Shown: positions 31,603 to 40,206, numbered from the stretch's first letter. The stretch: DNA of 64,000 bases from Streptantibioticus parmotrematis (GCF_019890615.1 NZ_JAINVZ010000009.1:62001-126000); one strand, 5' to 3'. The notes: generated from the sequence alone by a model not told the origin. Made by a program: numbers and translations.

Positions 31603-33717
31603 TCAGTGGCTCGGCGGGACTTCCAGCAGGTCCGGCACCGACGAGAGGGTCTGGAGGGCCGCGCCGATGGCGGCGTTGACCTGCTCGCGCTGGGCCTGCG
31701 GGGTGTTGTCGGGCGACTGCCAGGTGTTGCCGTCGCGGGTGGCCTGGAGCGCCTTGTCCAGCGTGTCGAGCTGGCCGGTGACGGTGCCGATCAGCTTCGG
31801 CGAGCGGGCGTCGATCAGCGGGGTCAGCTCGCCCAGCACGGTCCGGGTCACGTCCACGTCGGCGGCGGTCTCCGCGTACGCCATGCCGGAGCCCTGGTCG
31901 TCGATGCCCGACAGGTGGTCACGCAGGGCGTCCTCCAGGATCTCGTGGGCCCGGATCGGCAGGTTGGTCGGGTCGCCCGCGAGGTCGTCGGAGGTCAGGT
32001 TCTTCTGGATCTTGGTGATGTTCGCGGTGAGGGTGTCGGCCACCGGCACCAGGTCCTTGGCGCTCTGGCCGTGGTAAAGGCCGTACTCCAGGCGGTGCAG
32101 ACCGGTGAAGCCCGGGTCGTTCACGCCGCCCTGGAGGCCGTCCGGCAGGCCGTCCACCGCGAGGCCGTCGTCGCCGAAGCTGTCGTACGAGGCGCCGACC
32201 CGCTCCCAGTCGAGCTGGGCTGCGAGCCAGTCGGTCTTCGCGGCTCCGGTGTCGTTCCTGCCCAGGTCGGCCTTGATCTTGGCGACATCGGAGGCGAGCG
32301 TCTTCAGGACGCCCGCGGCGTAGCCCTGGTACTGGCCGTTGGGCCCGGTCAGGTCCTTGAGGGTGACCGGCTTGACGGCGGCCACGGTGGTGGCGTCGCC
32401 GTGCCCGGAGGCCTGCACGGTCGCCGACTGCGTGACGCCGGTGGAGCCCATCATGCACTTGAAGGTGTACGTGCCCGGGCCGAGGGTGGCGGCCATCTCG
32501 GCGGTGGTGCCGGGGCCGAGGGTCTCGATCTCGGCGACGATCGCCCCGGCCGCGTTGTCGAGGTTGATCTCGCCGGCCTTGCCGGACTTGTTGTCGACCG
32601 AGAACGTCTGCTTGCCGGTGTGCGCGGACGCGAACTCCGGCGCGCAGTCCTTGCCGGTGACGGTGACGTCGGTCTCGTCGGAGCCCTTGGAGCCGGGCAG
32701 CACCGTGATGGCGACGGTCGCGGCCACCACCGGGACCAGCACCAGGGCCGAACCGACCGTCCAGGGGCGCTGGTTGAGCGCGCCGCCGACGCCGGAGCGC
32801 ACCCGCCGCACCCAGACCGGGGCGCCGGACGACTCACCGTCCGGGCCCTCCTCGGCCCGCGGCACCGCCGGGCGGTCGGCGCGGACGAAGGCGGGGATGA
32901 CCACGAGCAGGTAGGCCAGCCAGGCGGCGACCTGGAGCACCGTCATCTTGACCGACAGCTCGGTGACGCCGCTGATCAGCGTGACCCACCAGGAGTTGGC
33001 GTCGATGTGCGAGGACAGGTCGAAGGCGATCCAGCTCTGGCCGGGCAGCAGGCCCGCGTCCTGCACGTCGCCGAGGCCGTAGGCGAGGACGCCCGCGGCG
33101 ATGACGATCAGGGCGAGCGCGGTACGGGAGAAGAAGGTGCCGAGGTTGATGCGGATGGCGCGCTGGTAGAGCAGCCAGCACAGCACGACCGCGGCCACGA
33201 TGCCGACGCCGGCGCCGACCAGCGGCGCGACCGTGTCGTGCGCGGTGCGCGCCGCGGTCCACAGGAACAGGGTGGTCTCCAGGCCCTCCCGGCCGACCGC
33301 GAGGAACGCGGTGACGGCCAGCGCGCCGGTGCCGAACTTCAGCGCGTGCTCGACCTTGCCGCGCAGTTCGCCGGAGAGGGTGCGGGCGGTGCGGCGCATC
33401 CAGAACACCATCGCGGTGACCAGGCCGACCGCCAGGACGCTGAGGATGCCGCCGACGGCCTCCTGGCCGGTGGAGGACAGCACGCTGGTGGAGAAGGTCA
33501 GTACGGCGGCGAAGCTGCCGGCCAGCGCGACGGCGCCGATGACGCCGAGCCAGATGGGGGCGGAGGACGGGGCGCGGCGCTCGCCGTCCGTCTCGGCGGT
33601 GTCGCCTTCCGCGGTCCCGCTCTTACGGAGGGCCGCGAGCAGGATCGTGACGATCAGGCCCGCTTCGAGCCCCTCACGAAGACCGATGAGCAGGTTCGGT
33701 ACTCCGTCGGCCCACAT
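31603..33717 (-). CDS. EfeU-EfeO fusion: iron permease joined to periplasmic iron-binding protein
   Basis: A 704-residue protein that is continuous in one frame. Residues 1-285 are an FTR1/EfeU permease with seven or so membrane helices and two REGLE iron-translocation motifs (residues 14-18 and about 143-147). After a hydrophilic linker and one more membrane helix (VGSALVLVPVVAATVAITVLPG), residues 340-440 form the cupredoxin-like EfeO domain (TGKDCAPEF, YTFKCMMGS). From 445 a M75 peptidase-type EfeO domain follows with HxxE in LHRLEYGLYHG. The ATG at 33717 is preferred over 33750 since GGGGA stands 6 nt upstream. The two parts are normally separate proteins. An iron box lies about 40 bp upstream. 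Confidence 0.9.
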   Translation of the reverse strand: MWADGVPNLLIGLREGLEAGLIVTILLAALRKSGTAEGDTAETDGERRAPSSAPIWLGVIGAVALAGSFAAVLTFSTSVLSSTGQEAVGGILSVLAVGLVTAMVFWMRRTARTLSGELRGKVEHALKFGTGALAVTAFLAVGREGLETTLFLWTAARTAHDTVAPLVGAGVGIVAAVVLCWLLYQRAIRINLGTFFSRTALALIVIAAGVLAYGLGDVQDAGLLPGQSWIAFDLSSHIDANSWWVTLISGVTELSVKMTVLQVAAWLAYLLVVIPAFVRADRPAVPRAEEGPDGESSGAPVWVRRVRSGVGGALNQRPWTVGSALVLVPVVAATVAITVLPGSKGSDETDVTVTGKDCAPEFASAHTGKQTFSVDNKSGKAGEINLDNAAGAIVAEIETLGPGTTAEMAATLGPGTYTFKCMMGSTGVTQSATVQASGHGDATTVAAVKPVTLKDLTGPNGQYQGYAAGVLKTLASDVAKIKADLGRNDTGAAKTDWLAAQLDWERVGASYDSFGDDGLAVDGLPDGLQGGVNDPGFTGLHRLEYGLYHGQSAKDLVPVADTLTANITKIQKNLTSDDLAGDPTNLPIRAHEILEDALRDHLSGIDDQGSGMAYAETAADVDVTRTVLGELTPLIDARSPKLIGTVTGQLDTLDKALQATRDGNTWQSPDNTPQAQREQVNAAIGAALQTLSSVPDLLEVPPSH

Positions 33718-33756
33718 TGGCATTCCCCAGCACTCAAAAGACACGCCCAAGCGTTC

Positions 33757-33775
33757 TTAGGCGTGCCTAAGCTAA
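33757..33775 (-). promoter_or_regulatory. Iron box of the efe operon
   Basis: On the minus strand TTAGCTTAGGCACGCCTAA matches the DmdR/IdeR consensus at about 15 of 19 positions. It lies 40 bp before the start of efeUO, overlapping the presumed promoter. It predicts repression when iron is sufficient. Confidence 0.8.
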
Positions 33776-33942
33776 GTCTCCTCATCATGCACGTCAACTC
33801 GGCGTGAATCAAATCACCCTGAGTGATACCCCTTGGCGACCCGGGTCGCGCGAACGCGTCCACAGGGCCGCCACAGGGCGCGCACAGACCACGCGGTCGG
33901 TGGCCGGGGACGTGGGCCGGACAAGCCTCAGCCTCAGGCGCC

Positions 33943-34971
33943 TCAGCCGAAGAAGACCGACGCCTCCGCGTACAGCTTCGGGTCGACCGTCTTGAGTTTC
34001 GCCGTCGCCTCGCTGAGCGGGACGCGCACGATGTCCGTGCCGCGCAGCGCCACCATCTGCCCGAAGTCGCCCTCGTTGACGGCTTCGATGGCGTGCAGGC
34101 CGAAGCGGGTGGCGAGCCAGCGGTCGAACGCCGACGGCGTGCCGCCGCGCTGGATGTGGCCGAGCACGGAGGTGCGGGCCTCCTTGCCGGTGCGCTTCTG
34201 GATCTCCTTGGCCAGCCAGTCCCCGACGCCGGACAGCCGCACGTGGCCGAAGGCGTCCAACTCGTCCTCCTTGACGATGAGTTCGCCCTCCTTGGGCATC
34301 GCGCCCTCGGCGACCACCACGATGGGCGCGTAGTGCGTCCGGAAGCGGGTGCGCACCCATTCGCAGACCTGGTCGACGTCGAAGCGCTGCTCGGGGATGA
34401 GGATGACGTTGGCGCCGCCCGCGAGTCCGGCGTGCAACGCGATCCAGCCGGCGTGGCGGCCCATCACCTCGACCACCAGGACCCGCATGTGGGACTCGGC
34501 GGTGGTGTGCAGGCGGTCGATGGCCTCGGTGGCGATGTTGACGGCCGTGTCGAAGCCGAAGGTGTAGTCGGTGGCGTTCAGGTCGTTGTCGATGGTCTTG
34601 GGCACGCCGACGCACCGCACGTCGTGCTCGGCCCACAGCTTCGCGGCGACGCCGAGGGTGTCCTCGCCGCCGATCGCGACCAGCGCGTCCACCTCGAACT
34701 CGGCGAGCGTCTCCTTCACCCGCCGCACGCCGTCGTCGACCTTGAACGGGTTGGTGCGCGACGAGCCGAGGATGGTGCCGCCGCGCGGCAGGATGCCGCG
34801 TACGGACGGGATGTCGAGGGGGCGGACGGCGCCTTCCAGCGGGCCGCGCCAGCCGTCCCGGAAGCCGATGAACTCGTTGTCGTACTCCTGGGTGCCCTTA
34901 CGCACTATGGCCCGGATGACCGCGTTGAGCCCGGGGCAGTCACCGCCACCGGTCAGTACTCCTACGCGCAT
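33943..34971 (-). CDS. pfkA: 6-phosphofructokinase with PPi-type active-site residues
   Basis: A 342-residue group III phosphofructokinase that phosphorylates fructose 6-phosphate. The start at 34971 begins MRVGVLTGGGDCPGLNAVIR. Substrate motifs are VPKTIDNDL (catalytic Asp region), VEVMGRHAGWIALHAG, GHIQRGGTPSAFDR. At the donor site the sequence reads GGEDT and PKTIDND, i.e. Asp and Lys at the positions equivalent to E. coli Gly104 and Gly124. These residues are typical of pyrophosphate-dependent enzymes, but I recall the closely related Streptomyces enzyme being ATP-dependent. Donor use therefore cannot be read from sequence alone. It appears to be a single-gene unit. Confidence 0.93.
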   Translation of the reverse strand: MRVGVLTGGGDCPGLNAVIRAIVRKGTQEYDNEFIGFRDGWRGPLEGAVRPLDIPSVRGILPRGGTILGSSRTNPFKVDDGVRRVKETLAEFEVDALVAIGGEDTLGVAAKLWAEHDVRCVGVPKTIDNDLNATDYTFGFDTAVNIATEAIDRLHTTAESHMRVLVVEVMGRHAGWIALHAGLAGGANVILIPEQRFDVDQVCEWVRTRFRTHYAPIVVVAEGAMPKEGELIVKEDELDAFGHVRLSGVGDWLAKEIQKRTGKEARTSVLGHIQRGGTPSAFDRWLATRFGLHAIEAVNEGDFGQMVALRGTDIVRVPLSEATAKLKTVDPKLYAEASVFFG

Positions 34972-35148
34972 GGCTCTTCCCTTCCGCTGTGGTCGCCCGT
35001 GATCTGCCTGTGTCACCGGCAGCCGACACGGCCCACGCTAGCCGTGATCCAGGTCACACGGGATCGCCCGGAACGCGGATTCCGGTCAACCACGGGGAAG
35101 GGGACGGCGATGATCACCCGATAGAGATCACGTACCGAGCCGGCGGAG

Positions 35149-35832
35149 TCAGTCTCCGTCCAGGCCGCGTTCGATCGCGTAGCGGACGAGTTCGACGCGG
35201 TTGTGCAACTGGAGCTTGCCCAGGGTGTTCTGGACGTGGTTCTGCACGGTGCGGTGCGAGATCACCAGCCGTTCGGCGATCTGCCGGTAGCTGAGCCCCT
35301 TGGCCACCAGGCGCAGCACCTCCGTCTCGCGCTCGGTCAGCCGGGGCACGTCCGGTGCGTCGGCCGCCCGCGCGGCGGCGGTGCCGGCGGCCAGCCGCCG
35401 GTACTCCCCCAGCACCAGCCCGGCGAGTCCCGGGGTGAACACCGCGTCCCCCGCGGCCGTGCGCCGCACCGCCTCGACCAGCTCCTCGCGGGCGGCCGAC
35501 TTCAGCAGGTAGCCGGTGGCACCGGACTTGACCGCCTCCAGCACGTCCTCGTGCTCCCCGCTCGCGGACAGCACCAGCACCCGCAACGACGGCTCGACGG
35601 CGACCAGTTGACGGCAGACCTCGGCGCCGGGCAGCCCGGGCAGGTTGAGGTCGAGCACCAGTACCCCGGGCCGCACCGCCCTGGCCCTGCGCACCGCCTC
35701 GGGGCCGTCGCCCGCGGTCGCCACCACGTCGTACCCGGCCTCGGCCAGGTCACGGGCGACCGCGTCGCGCCACATCGGGTGGTCGTCCACCACCATGACC
35801 CTGACGGGCGCGGCGGCCGGCGGCTCGGTCAT
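35149..35832 (-). CDS. NarL/FixJ-family response regulator
   Basis: A 227-residue two-component regulator. The receiver domain has the acidic pair in VMVVDDHPMWRDAVARDL, the phospho-acceptor Asp in GVLVLDLNLPGLPG and the Lys in TGYLLKSAAREEL. A LuxR-type helix-turn-helix is at the C-terminus: PRLTERETEVLRLVAKGLSYRQIAERLVISHRTVQNHVQNTLGKLQLHNRVELVRYAIERG. Its start overlaps the histidine kinase stop by 4 bp, so it is the cognate regulator of that kinase. Confidence 0.94.
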   Translation of the reverse strand: MTEPPAAAPVRVMVVDDHPMWRDAVARDLAEAGYDVVATAGDGPEAVRRARAVRPGVLVLDLNLPGLPGAEVCRQLVAVEPSLRVLVLSASGEHEDVLEAVKSGATGYLLKSAAREELVEAVRRTAAGDAVFTPGLAGLVLGEYRRLAAGTAAARAADAPDVPRLTERETEVLRLVAKGLSYRQIAERLVISHRTVQNHVQNTLGKLQLHNRVELVRYAIERGLDGD

Positions 35833-37121
35833 GACGTGCGTTCCCTCCGGTCGTGACGGCGTACGGCGTCGTGGGCGCCGGGGCGTCGCGGCACCCGCAG
35901 TTCGACCTCGGTGCCCTGCCCGGGTACGGAGACCACCTCGGCGGTGCCGCCCAGGTCGCGCAGGCGGCCGCGGATGGACTGGGCGACGCCGAGCCTGCCC
36001 TCGGCCGCGGCGTCCGCGAGGCGTCCCGCGGGGATGCCGGGGCCGTCGTCGCGCACGCTCACCAGCACCGCGTCCGGCTCGTCCTCGACGAGGATCCAGG
36101 CGCGGGCGCCGGGCCCGGCGTGCCGGGTGACGTTGTCCAGCGCGGCGCCGACCGCCGCGGCGACCTCGGCGGCGGTACGCGGCTCCAGCGGCACGGGGTC
36201 GGCGGGCGCGGCCACGGTGACCTTCGGCCCGGCGTGGCGGCCGATCAACTCCCTCAGGTCGCGAGGGCCTTGGGGGCCGTGATCCGGGTCGGAGGCGCCG
36301 CCGGGCGCGTTCACCGGGCCGGTGGCGAGGCCGCCCGCCGGGTCACCGCCGTGGCCGCCCGCCGCGGCGACCGCGACGCCCGGCGCCCCGGCGCCCCGCA
36401 CCAACGCCCGCAGCGCCGCCTCCTGTTCGCCCGCCAGCCTGCCCAGCTCGGCCGCCTCGCCGCCGATCTCGCCGCCCCTGCGCTGCACCATCGCCAGCAC
36501 CTGGAGCACGCTGTCGTGGATGTCGCGGGCCAGCCGCTCGCGTTCCCTGGTGGCCGCGTCCACCCGCAGCGCCCGGGCGAGCGCGGCCTCGCTGCCCCGG
36601 GCCACCTCGACCACGTAGCCGATGCCGGTGCTGACGAAGAACAGCAGCACGATGCTGTGCACGTTGCCGCCGGTGAGCGCGCCGCGTTCCACCACGTTGG
36701 ACACGCCGATCACCGCCGAGGCGCCGGCCGCCCAGCGCCAGCCGCCCTTGATGGCGAAGGCCAGCACCGCGCCCGCCGTCCAGATCGACGGCAGCGTGTT
36801 GTCGCCCGCGACCACCCGGGCGTGGGTGTCGAGCGCGTCGGTGAGCAGGATGCCGGTCAGCGCGACCGCCAGCTCCGCCAGCAGGAAGCCCTTGGTGCAA
36901 CGCAGGGCGGAGCCGGTCCTGCGCAGCGTCGCGAGCGTCCACAGGGCGAGCGCGCCGAGGTAGAGCCAGCCGCCGAGCGGATGCGCGTACTTCCCGCACG
37001 TGTGGCAGTAGCGGGCGATCGCGTAGCACAGCGCGAGGACGCGGAACGCGGTCAGCGCACGCCACAGCGGCCGCTCCACGGATATCCGGGAAATGCCGCC
37101 CTTCCCGACGACGCCGTTCAC
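35829..37121 (-). CDS. Membrane sensor histidine kinase (MacS-like)
   Basis: A 430-residue kinase with an N-terminal membrane domain of five or six helices (ALTAFRVLALCYAIARYC ... SIVLLFFVSTGIGYVVEVA). A HisKA_3-type dimerization helix carries the phospho-acceptor His in RERERLARDIHDSVLQVLAMVQRR. An ATPase domain follows after a Gly/Ala/Pro-rich linker: LDNVTRHAGPGARAWILVEDE (N-box) and VSVRDDGPGIPAGRLADAAAEGRLGVAQSIRGRL (G1/G2). The ArgCys-rich YCHTCGKYAH near the second helix has two Cys and two His that might bind a metal or heme. It overlaps plsC and the response regulator by 4 bp on each side. Confidence 0.92.
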   Translation of the reverse strand: MNGVVGKGGISRISVERPLWRALTAFRVLALCYAIARYCHTCGKYAHPLGGWLYLGALALWTLATLRRTGSALRCTKGFLLAELAVALTGILLTDALDTHARVVAGDNTLPSIWTAGAVLAFAIKGGWRWAAGASAVIGVSNVVERGALTGGNVHSIVLLFFVSTGIGYVVEVARGSEAALARALRVDAATRERERLARDIHDSVLQVLAMVQRRGGEIGGEAAELGRLAGEQEAALRALVRGAGAPGVAVAAAGGHGGDPAGGLATGPVNAPGGASDPDHGPQGPRDLRELIGRHAGPKVTVAAPADPVPLEPRTAAEVAAAVGAALDNVTRHAGPGARAWILVEDEPDAVLVSVRDDGPGIPAGRLADAAAEGRLGVAQSIRGRLRDLGGTAEVVSVPGQGTEVELRVPRRPGAHDAVRRHDRRERTS

Positions 37122-37855
37122 TCGCTGCCGGGGTCGCCCGCCGGGTCCTCGGCGGCCTCGGCCTTCTTCTTCGCCTCCGCGATCTGCCGCTTGGCCGCCG
37201 TCGCGTAGATGTCCACGTACTCCTGGCCGGAGAGCTTCATGATCTCGTACATGACCTCGTCGGTCACCGAGCGCAGGATGAAGCGGTCGTTCTCCATGCC
37301 GTGGTAGCGGCTGAAGTCCAGCGGCTCGCCGATGCGGATGCCGGGGCGCATCAGCTTGGGCACGACCTTGCCTGGGGGCTGGATCTTCTCGGTGTCGATC
37401 ATGGCGACCGGGATCACCGGCGCGCCGGAGGCCAGCGCCACCCGGGCCAGGCCGCCGGGCTTGCCCCGGTACAGCCGCCCGTCCGGGGACCGGGTGCCCT
37501 CCGGGTAGATGCCGAACAGCTCACCGCGTTCCAGTACCTCCAGGCCGCTCCTGATCGCCGCCTCGCCCGCGCCGCGCGCGCCGGAGCGGTCCACCGGCAA
37601 CTGCCCGACGCCCTTGAAGAAGGCCGCCGTCAGCTTCCCCTTGACTCCGGGGGAGGTGAAATATTCGGCCTTGGCGATAAAGGTCACCTTGCGGTCGAGC
37701 ATGGCGGGCAGGAAGAAGGAGTCCGAGAAGGACAGGTGGTTGCTCGCCAGGATCGCCGGGCCCTCCTTGGGGATGTTCTCCAGCCCCTCCACCCAGGGCC
37801 GGAAGGCAAGCCGGAGCCCCCCGCCGACCGACAGCTTCATCATGCCGTAGAACAA
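37118..37855 (-). CDS. 1-acyl-sn-glycerol-3-phosphate acyltransferase
   Basis: A 245-residue PlsC-type acyltransferase of phospholipid synthesis. The catalytic NHxxxxD motif is SNHLSFSDSFF, followed by FIAKAEYFTSPGVKGKLTAAFFKGVGQLPVDRSG, the substrate Glu in FGIYPEGTRSPDGRLYRGKPGGLARVAL and PVIPVAMID. A TTG start at 37855 is chosen because AGGAGGT lies 6 nt before it and it gives the family-like opening MFYGMMKLSVGG. The C-terminus is a charged Lys/Glu/Ala tail. It is the first gene of a three-gene run with the sensor kinase and regulator, each joined by 4-bp overlaps, so lipid metabolism and signalling are cotranscribed. Confidence 0.9.
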   Translation of the reverse strand: MFYGMMKLSVGGGLRLAFRPWVEGLENIPKEGPAILASNHLSFSDSFFLPAMLDRKVTFIAKAEYFTSPGVKGKLTAAFFKGVGQLPVDRSGARGAGEAAIRSGLEVLERGELFGIYPEGTRSPDGRLYRGKPGGLARVALASGAPVIPVAMIDTEKIQPPGKVVPKLMRPGIRIGEPLDFSRYHGMENDRFILRSVTDEVMYEIMKLSGQEYVDIYATAAKRQIAEAKKKAEAAEDPAGDPGSE

Positions 37856-38045
37856 CCCAGGACCTCCTGTAGGCGACGGCAAGACCTTATCCCGCCAACG
37901 GCCCGCCCTCCCCTCCTGGTGCCCGACCGCCGGACCTACCGGGTGCCCGATCCTCCGCGTACTGTGAAGTACCTGTCGGGTGACGAGGATTTGTGCCCCG
38001 GCCCCACGTGACACCACACCGCACCTCATCCCTAGGAGACCCACG

Positions 38046-38840
38046 GTGCCGCTGCTGCCCGGAGCCGAGCCGTACCGCCACGACGGCGGCGGGACCGGCG
38101 TCCTGCTGTGCCACGGATTCACCGGCTCCCCGCAGTCCATGCGCCCCTGGGGGCAGTACCTCGCGGAGCACGGCCTGACCGTCTCCGTGCCGCTGCTGCC
38201 GGGGCACGGCACCCGGTGGCAGGACATGCAGGTCACCGGCTGGCAGGACTGGTACGCAGAGGTCGACCGCGAGCTGCGGGCGCTGCGCGAGCGGTGTGCG
38301 CGGGTCTTCGTCTTCGGGCTGTCCATGGGCGGCGCGCTCACCCTGCACCTGGCCGCCCGGCACGGCGACGCGATCAGCGGCATCGTGCTGGTCAACCCGT
38401 CGGTCAAGGCGGACAGCGCGCAGCTGAAGGCGGTCGGCCTCGTCCGGCACGTCGTGCCCTCGGTCAAGGGCATCGCCAGCGACATCGCCATGGGCGGCAC
38501 CGAGGAGCTGGGCTACGAGCGCACCCCGCTGCACGCCGTGCACTCGATGACGAAGCTGTGGGAGACCGTGCAGGCCGAGCTGCCGCAGGTCACCCAGCCG
38601 CTGCTGCTGATCAACAGCCGCACCGACCACGTCGTGCACCCCTCCAACGCGGAACTGGTCGCCGACCGCGTCTCCTCGGCCGACCTGACCCGGCGGGTGC
38701 TGGAGCGCAGCTACCACGTGGCCACGCTGGACCACGACGCGCAGGAGATCTTCGCGAGCAGCCTGGCGTTCGTCAGGCGGCTGGCGCCGGAGGCCTCGCC
38801 GGCGTCCGGCAAGGACGAGGTGGCCAGTGGCGGAGCGTGA
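38046..38840 (+). CDS. Alpha/beta hydrolase (carboxylesterase / monoacylglycerol lipase-like)
   Basis: A 264-residue Est30-type hydrolase. GVLLCHGFTGSPQSMRPWGQYL gives the oxyanion loop, FVFGLSMGGALTLHLA the nucleophile elbow (GLSMG), LLINSRTDHVVHP the acid and the final SYHVATLDHDAQEIF the His. The GTG at 38046 has AGGAG 8 nt upstream. It is divergent from plsC with 190 bp between. A small membrane protein gene begins 14 bp before its stop. A role in acylglycerol or ester turnover is plausible, given the neighbouring acyltransferase. Confidence 0.9.
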   Translation: MPLLPGAEPYRHDGGGTGVLLCHGFTGSPQSMRPWGQYLAEHGLTVSVPLLPGHGTRWQDMQVTGWQDWYAEVDRELRALRERCARVFVFGLSMGGALTLHLAARHGDAISGIVLVNPSVKADSAQLKAVGLVRHVVPSVKGIASDIAMGGTEELGYERTPLHAVHSMTKLWETVQAELPQVTQPLLLINSRTDHVVHPSNAELVADRVSSADLTRRVLERSYHVATLDHDAQEIFASSLAFVRRLAPEASPASGKDEVASGGA

Positions 38841-39372
38841 CGGGAGCCCGCCGCAGGACGGCACGGGCGGCGACGGGCTGGACGAGGAGGCGGTCTGGGC
38901 CCGGATCGTCGCGGCGTACGAGGACGGTCCTGAGGACGGCCAGCCGTCGTGGCCCGAGGCGGAGAACGTCCCGGAGGACGACGGCGGCGATGACGACGGC
39001 GACGCGCGGGACTCGTCCCTGCCGGTGAACGACGGGATCCCGGTGATCCCGAGGGCGTTCGTCGTCCGGGCCTCGACGCCTGGCCCGCGCGACTACGGCG
39101 TCGACGACGGGAGCTCCGGCGACGAGGGCCACTTCGTGCCCCCGGAGCCGCCGCCGTTGCCGCAGGCGGACGTCACGACGAAGTTCGCGTGGCTGGCGGT
39201 CGTGGGCGGCCCGGTGCTGCTGGTGCTGTACGTGCTGCTCCAGGAGCCGGTGCCGTGGTGGGCGATGGTCGTCGGCGTCGGCGGCTTCCTGGGCGGCTTC
39301 GGCACACTGGTGGCCCGCATGCGCGACCGCGACGAGGAGGACGACGACCCGCACGGCGGGGCGGTCGTCTGA
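38827..39372 (+). CDS. Acidic protein with two C-terminal membrane helices
   Basis: A 181-residue protein from GTG 38827, overlapping the esterase gene by 14 bp. The first 110 residues are very acidic and Gly/Pro-rich (PEDDGGDDDGDARD) and likely disordered. Residues 120-165 form two membrane helices (FAWLAVVGGPVLLVLYVLL and WWAMVVGVGGFLGGFGTLVA), and the tail is acidic again. No family with known function is recognised; proteins like it are conserved beside this esterase in Streptomyces as far as I recall. Confidence 0.75.
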   Translation: MAERDGSPPQDGTGGDGLDEEAVWARIVAAYEDGPEDGQPSWPEAENVPEDDGGDDDGDARDSSLPVNDGIPVIPRAFVVRASTPGPRDYGVDDGSSGDEGHFVPPEPPPLPQADVTTKFAWLAVVGGPVLLVLYVLLQEPVPWWAMVVGVGGFLGGFGTLVARMRDRDEEDDDPHGGAVV

Positions 39373-39398
39373 GGACGGCGGGGGCGACCGCGGGGCGG

Positions 39399-39423
39399 CT
39401 CTTGAGGGGGCGGTCCTCAAGAG
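39399..39423. terminator. Hairpin between convergent genes
   Basis: CTCTTGAGG and CCTCAAGAG form a perfect 9-bp stem with a 7-nt loop, between the ends of the acidic membrane protein gene and the EEP-family gene. A partial copy of its right arm (GCGGTCCTCAAG) occurs again at about 39439. It can serve both strands. Confidence 0.65.
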
Positions 39424-39444
39424 GGCGGCCTTAAGGCGCGGTCC

Positions 39445-40206
39445 TCAAGGGCGCGGTGCGAGCCGCAGAGCCGCCAGGACGGGCAGGTGGTCCGTCGCGG
39501 CCCGCAGGTCGGACTCCGTGACGCCGGGCAGGCCGCGCGGCACCCCGCAGCCCAGCACCTCGACCCCCTTGCCCACGAACACCGCGTCGATCCGCTGGAC
39601 GGGGTCGCCGGGGCGCGAGGTGTACTCCCCGCCCCAGCCCCGTACCGCCCACGCGTCCCGCAGCTCCGCCGCGATCCGGTCGAACGCGGGGCTGCCGGGG
39701 CGGGCGTTGAAGTCGCCGCCCACCACGGTGGCCGCCGCGTCGTCCGAGGTGGCGACGCGCTCCAGCAGCAGGCCCGCCTGGTCGTAGCGTTCCGCCGCGT
39801 TGACGCTCAGGTGGCAGCTGACGACGTCGAGCCGGGCCGCGCCGAAGCCCAGCACGGCGGTCGCGAAGCCACGCTGGTGCAGCCCGGGAGTACGCGGCAG
39901 CAGCACGTCCTCGGTGCGCAGCACCCGCGCGCGCAACGACGCCAGGATCATCGGTCCCGACGCCGTCGCGCCGCCGGTGACGGTGACCAGGCCGCTCTCC
40001 CGGGCCAGCCGGACGGCCTTCTTGCGCCAGCGGAAGAACCGCGGCGCCTCCTGCACGCACACCACGTCCGGCGCGCAGGCCCGGATCACCCGGACCAGCG
40101 CGTCGTGGTCGTCGCGCAGGGAGCGGACGTTGTAGCTGAGCACCCGGACGACCGCCGAGCCGTCCGCCTCCGTCGCCGACTCCGGCAGGTCGTCCAGTGC
40201 TGTCAC
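39445..40206 (-). CDS. Endonuclease/exonuclease/phosphatase family protein
   Basis: A 253-residue EEP-fold enzyme. The family motifs appear in order: LSYNVRSLRDD (Asn), VVCVQEAPRFF (Glu ligand), SCHLSVNAAERYDQA (His), VVGGDFNARPGSPAF (Asp/Asn), QRIDAVFVGKG and the C-terminal LRAATDHLPVLAAL (Asp-His). There is no signal peptide or membrane helix, so it acts in the cytoplasm. The substrate (DNA, RNA or a phosphoester) cannot be told. The start is GTG at 40206. It lies 82 bp downstream of glucokinase on the same strand. Confidence 0.88.
   Translation of the reverse strand: MTALDDLPESATEADGSAVVRVLSYNVRSLRDDHDALVRVIRACAPDVVCVQEAPRFFRWRKKAVRLARESGLVTVTGGATASGPMILASLRARVLRTEDVLLPRTPGLHQRGFATAVLGFGAARLDVVSCHLSVNAAERYDQAGLLLERVATSDDAAATVVGGDFNARPGSPAFDRIAAELRDAWAVRGWGGEYTSRPGDPVQRIDAVFVGKGVEVLGCGVPRGLPGVTESDLRAATDHLPVLAALRLAPRP

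Noticed and set aside
30271-33807. A 1178-codon plus-strand open frame opposite efeB and efeUO
   Set aside because: It is the antisense shadow of two clearly identified minus-strand genes; its composition (Val/Gly/Arg/His-rich, no motifs) is typical of the reverse frame of high-GC codon bias.
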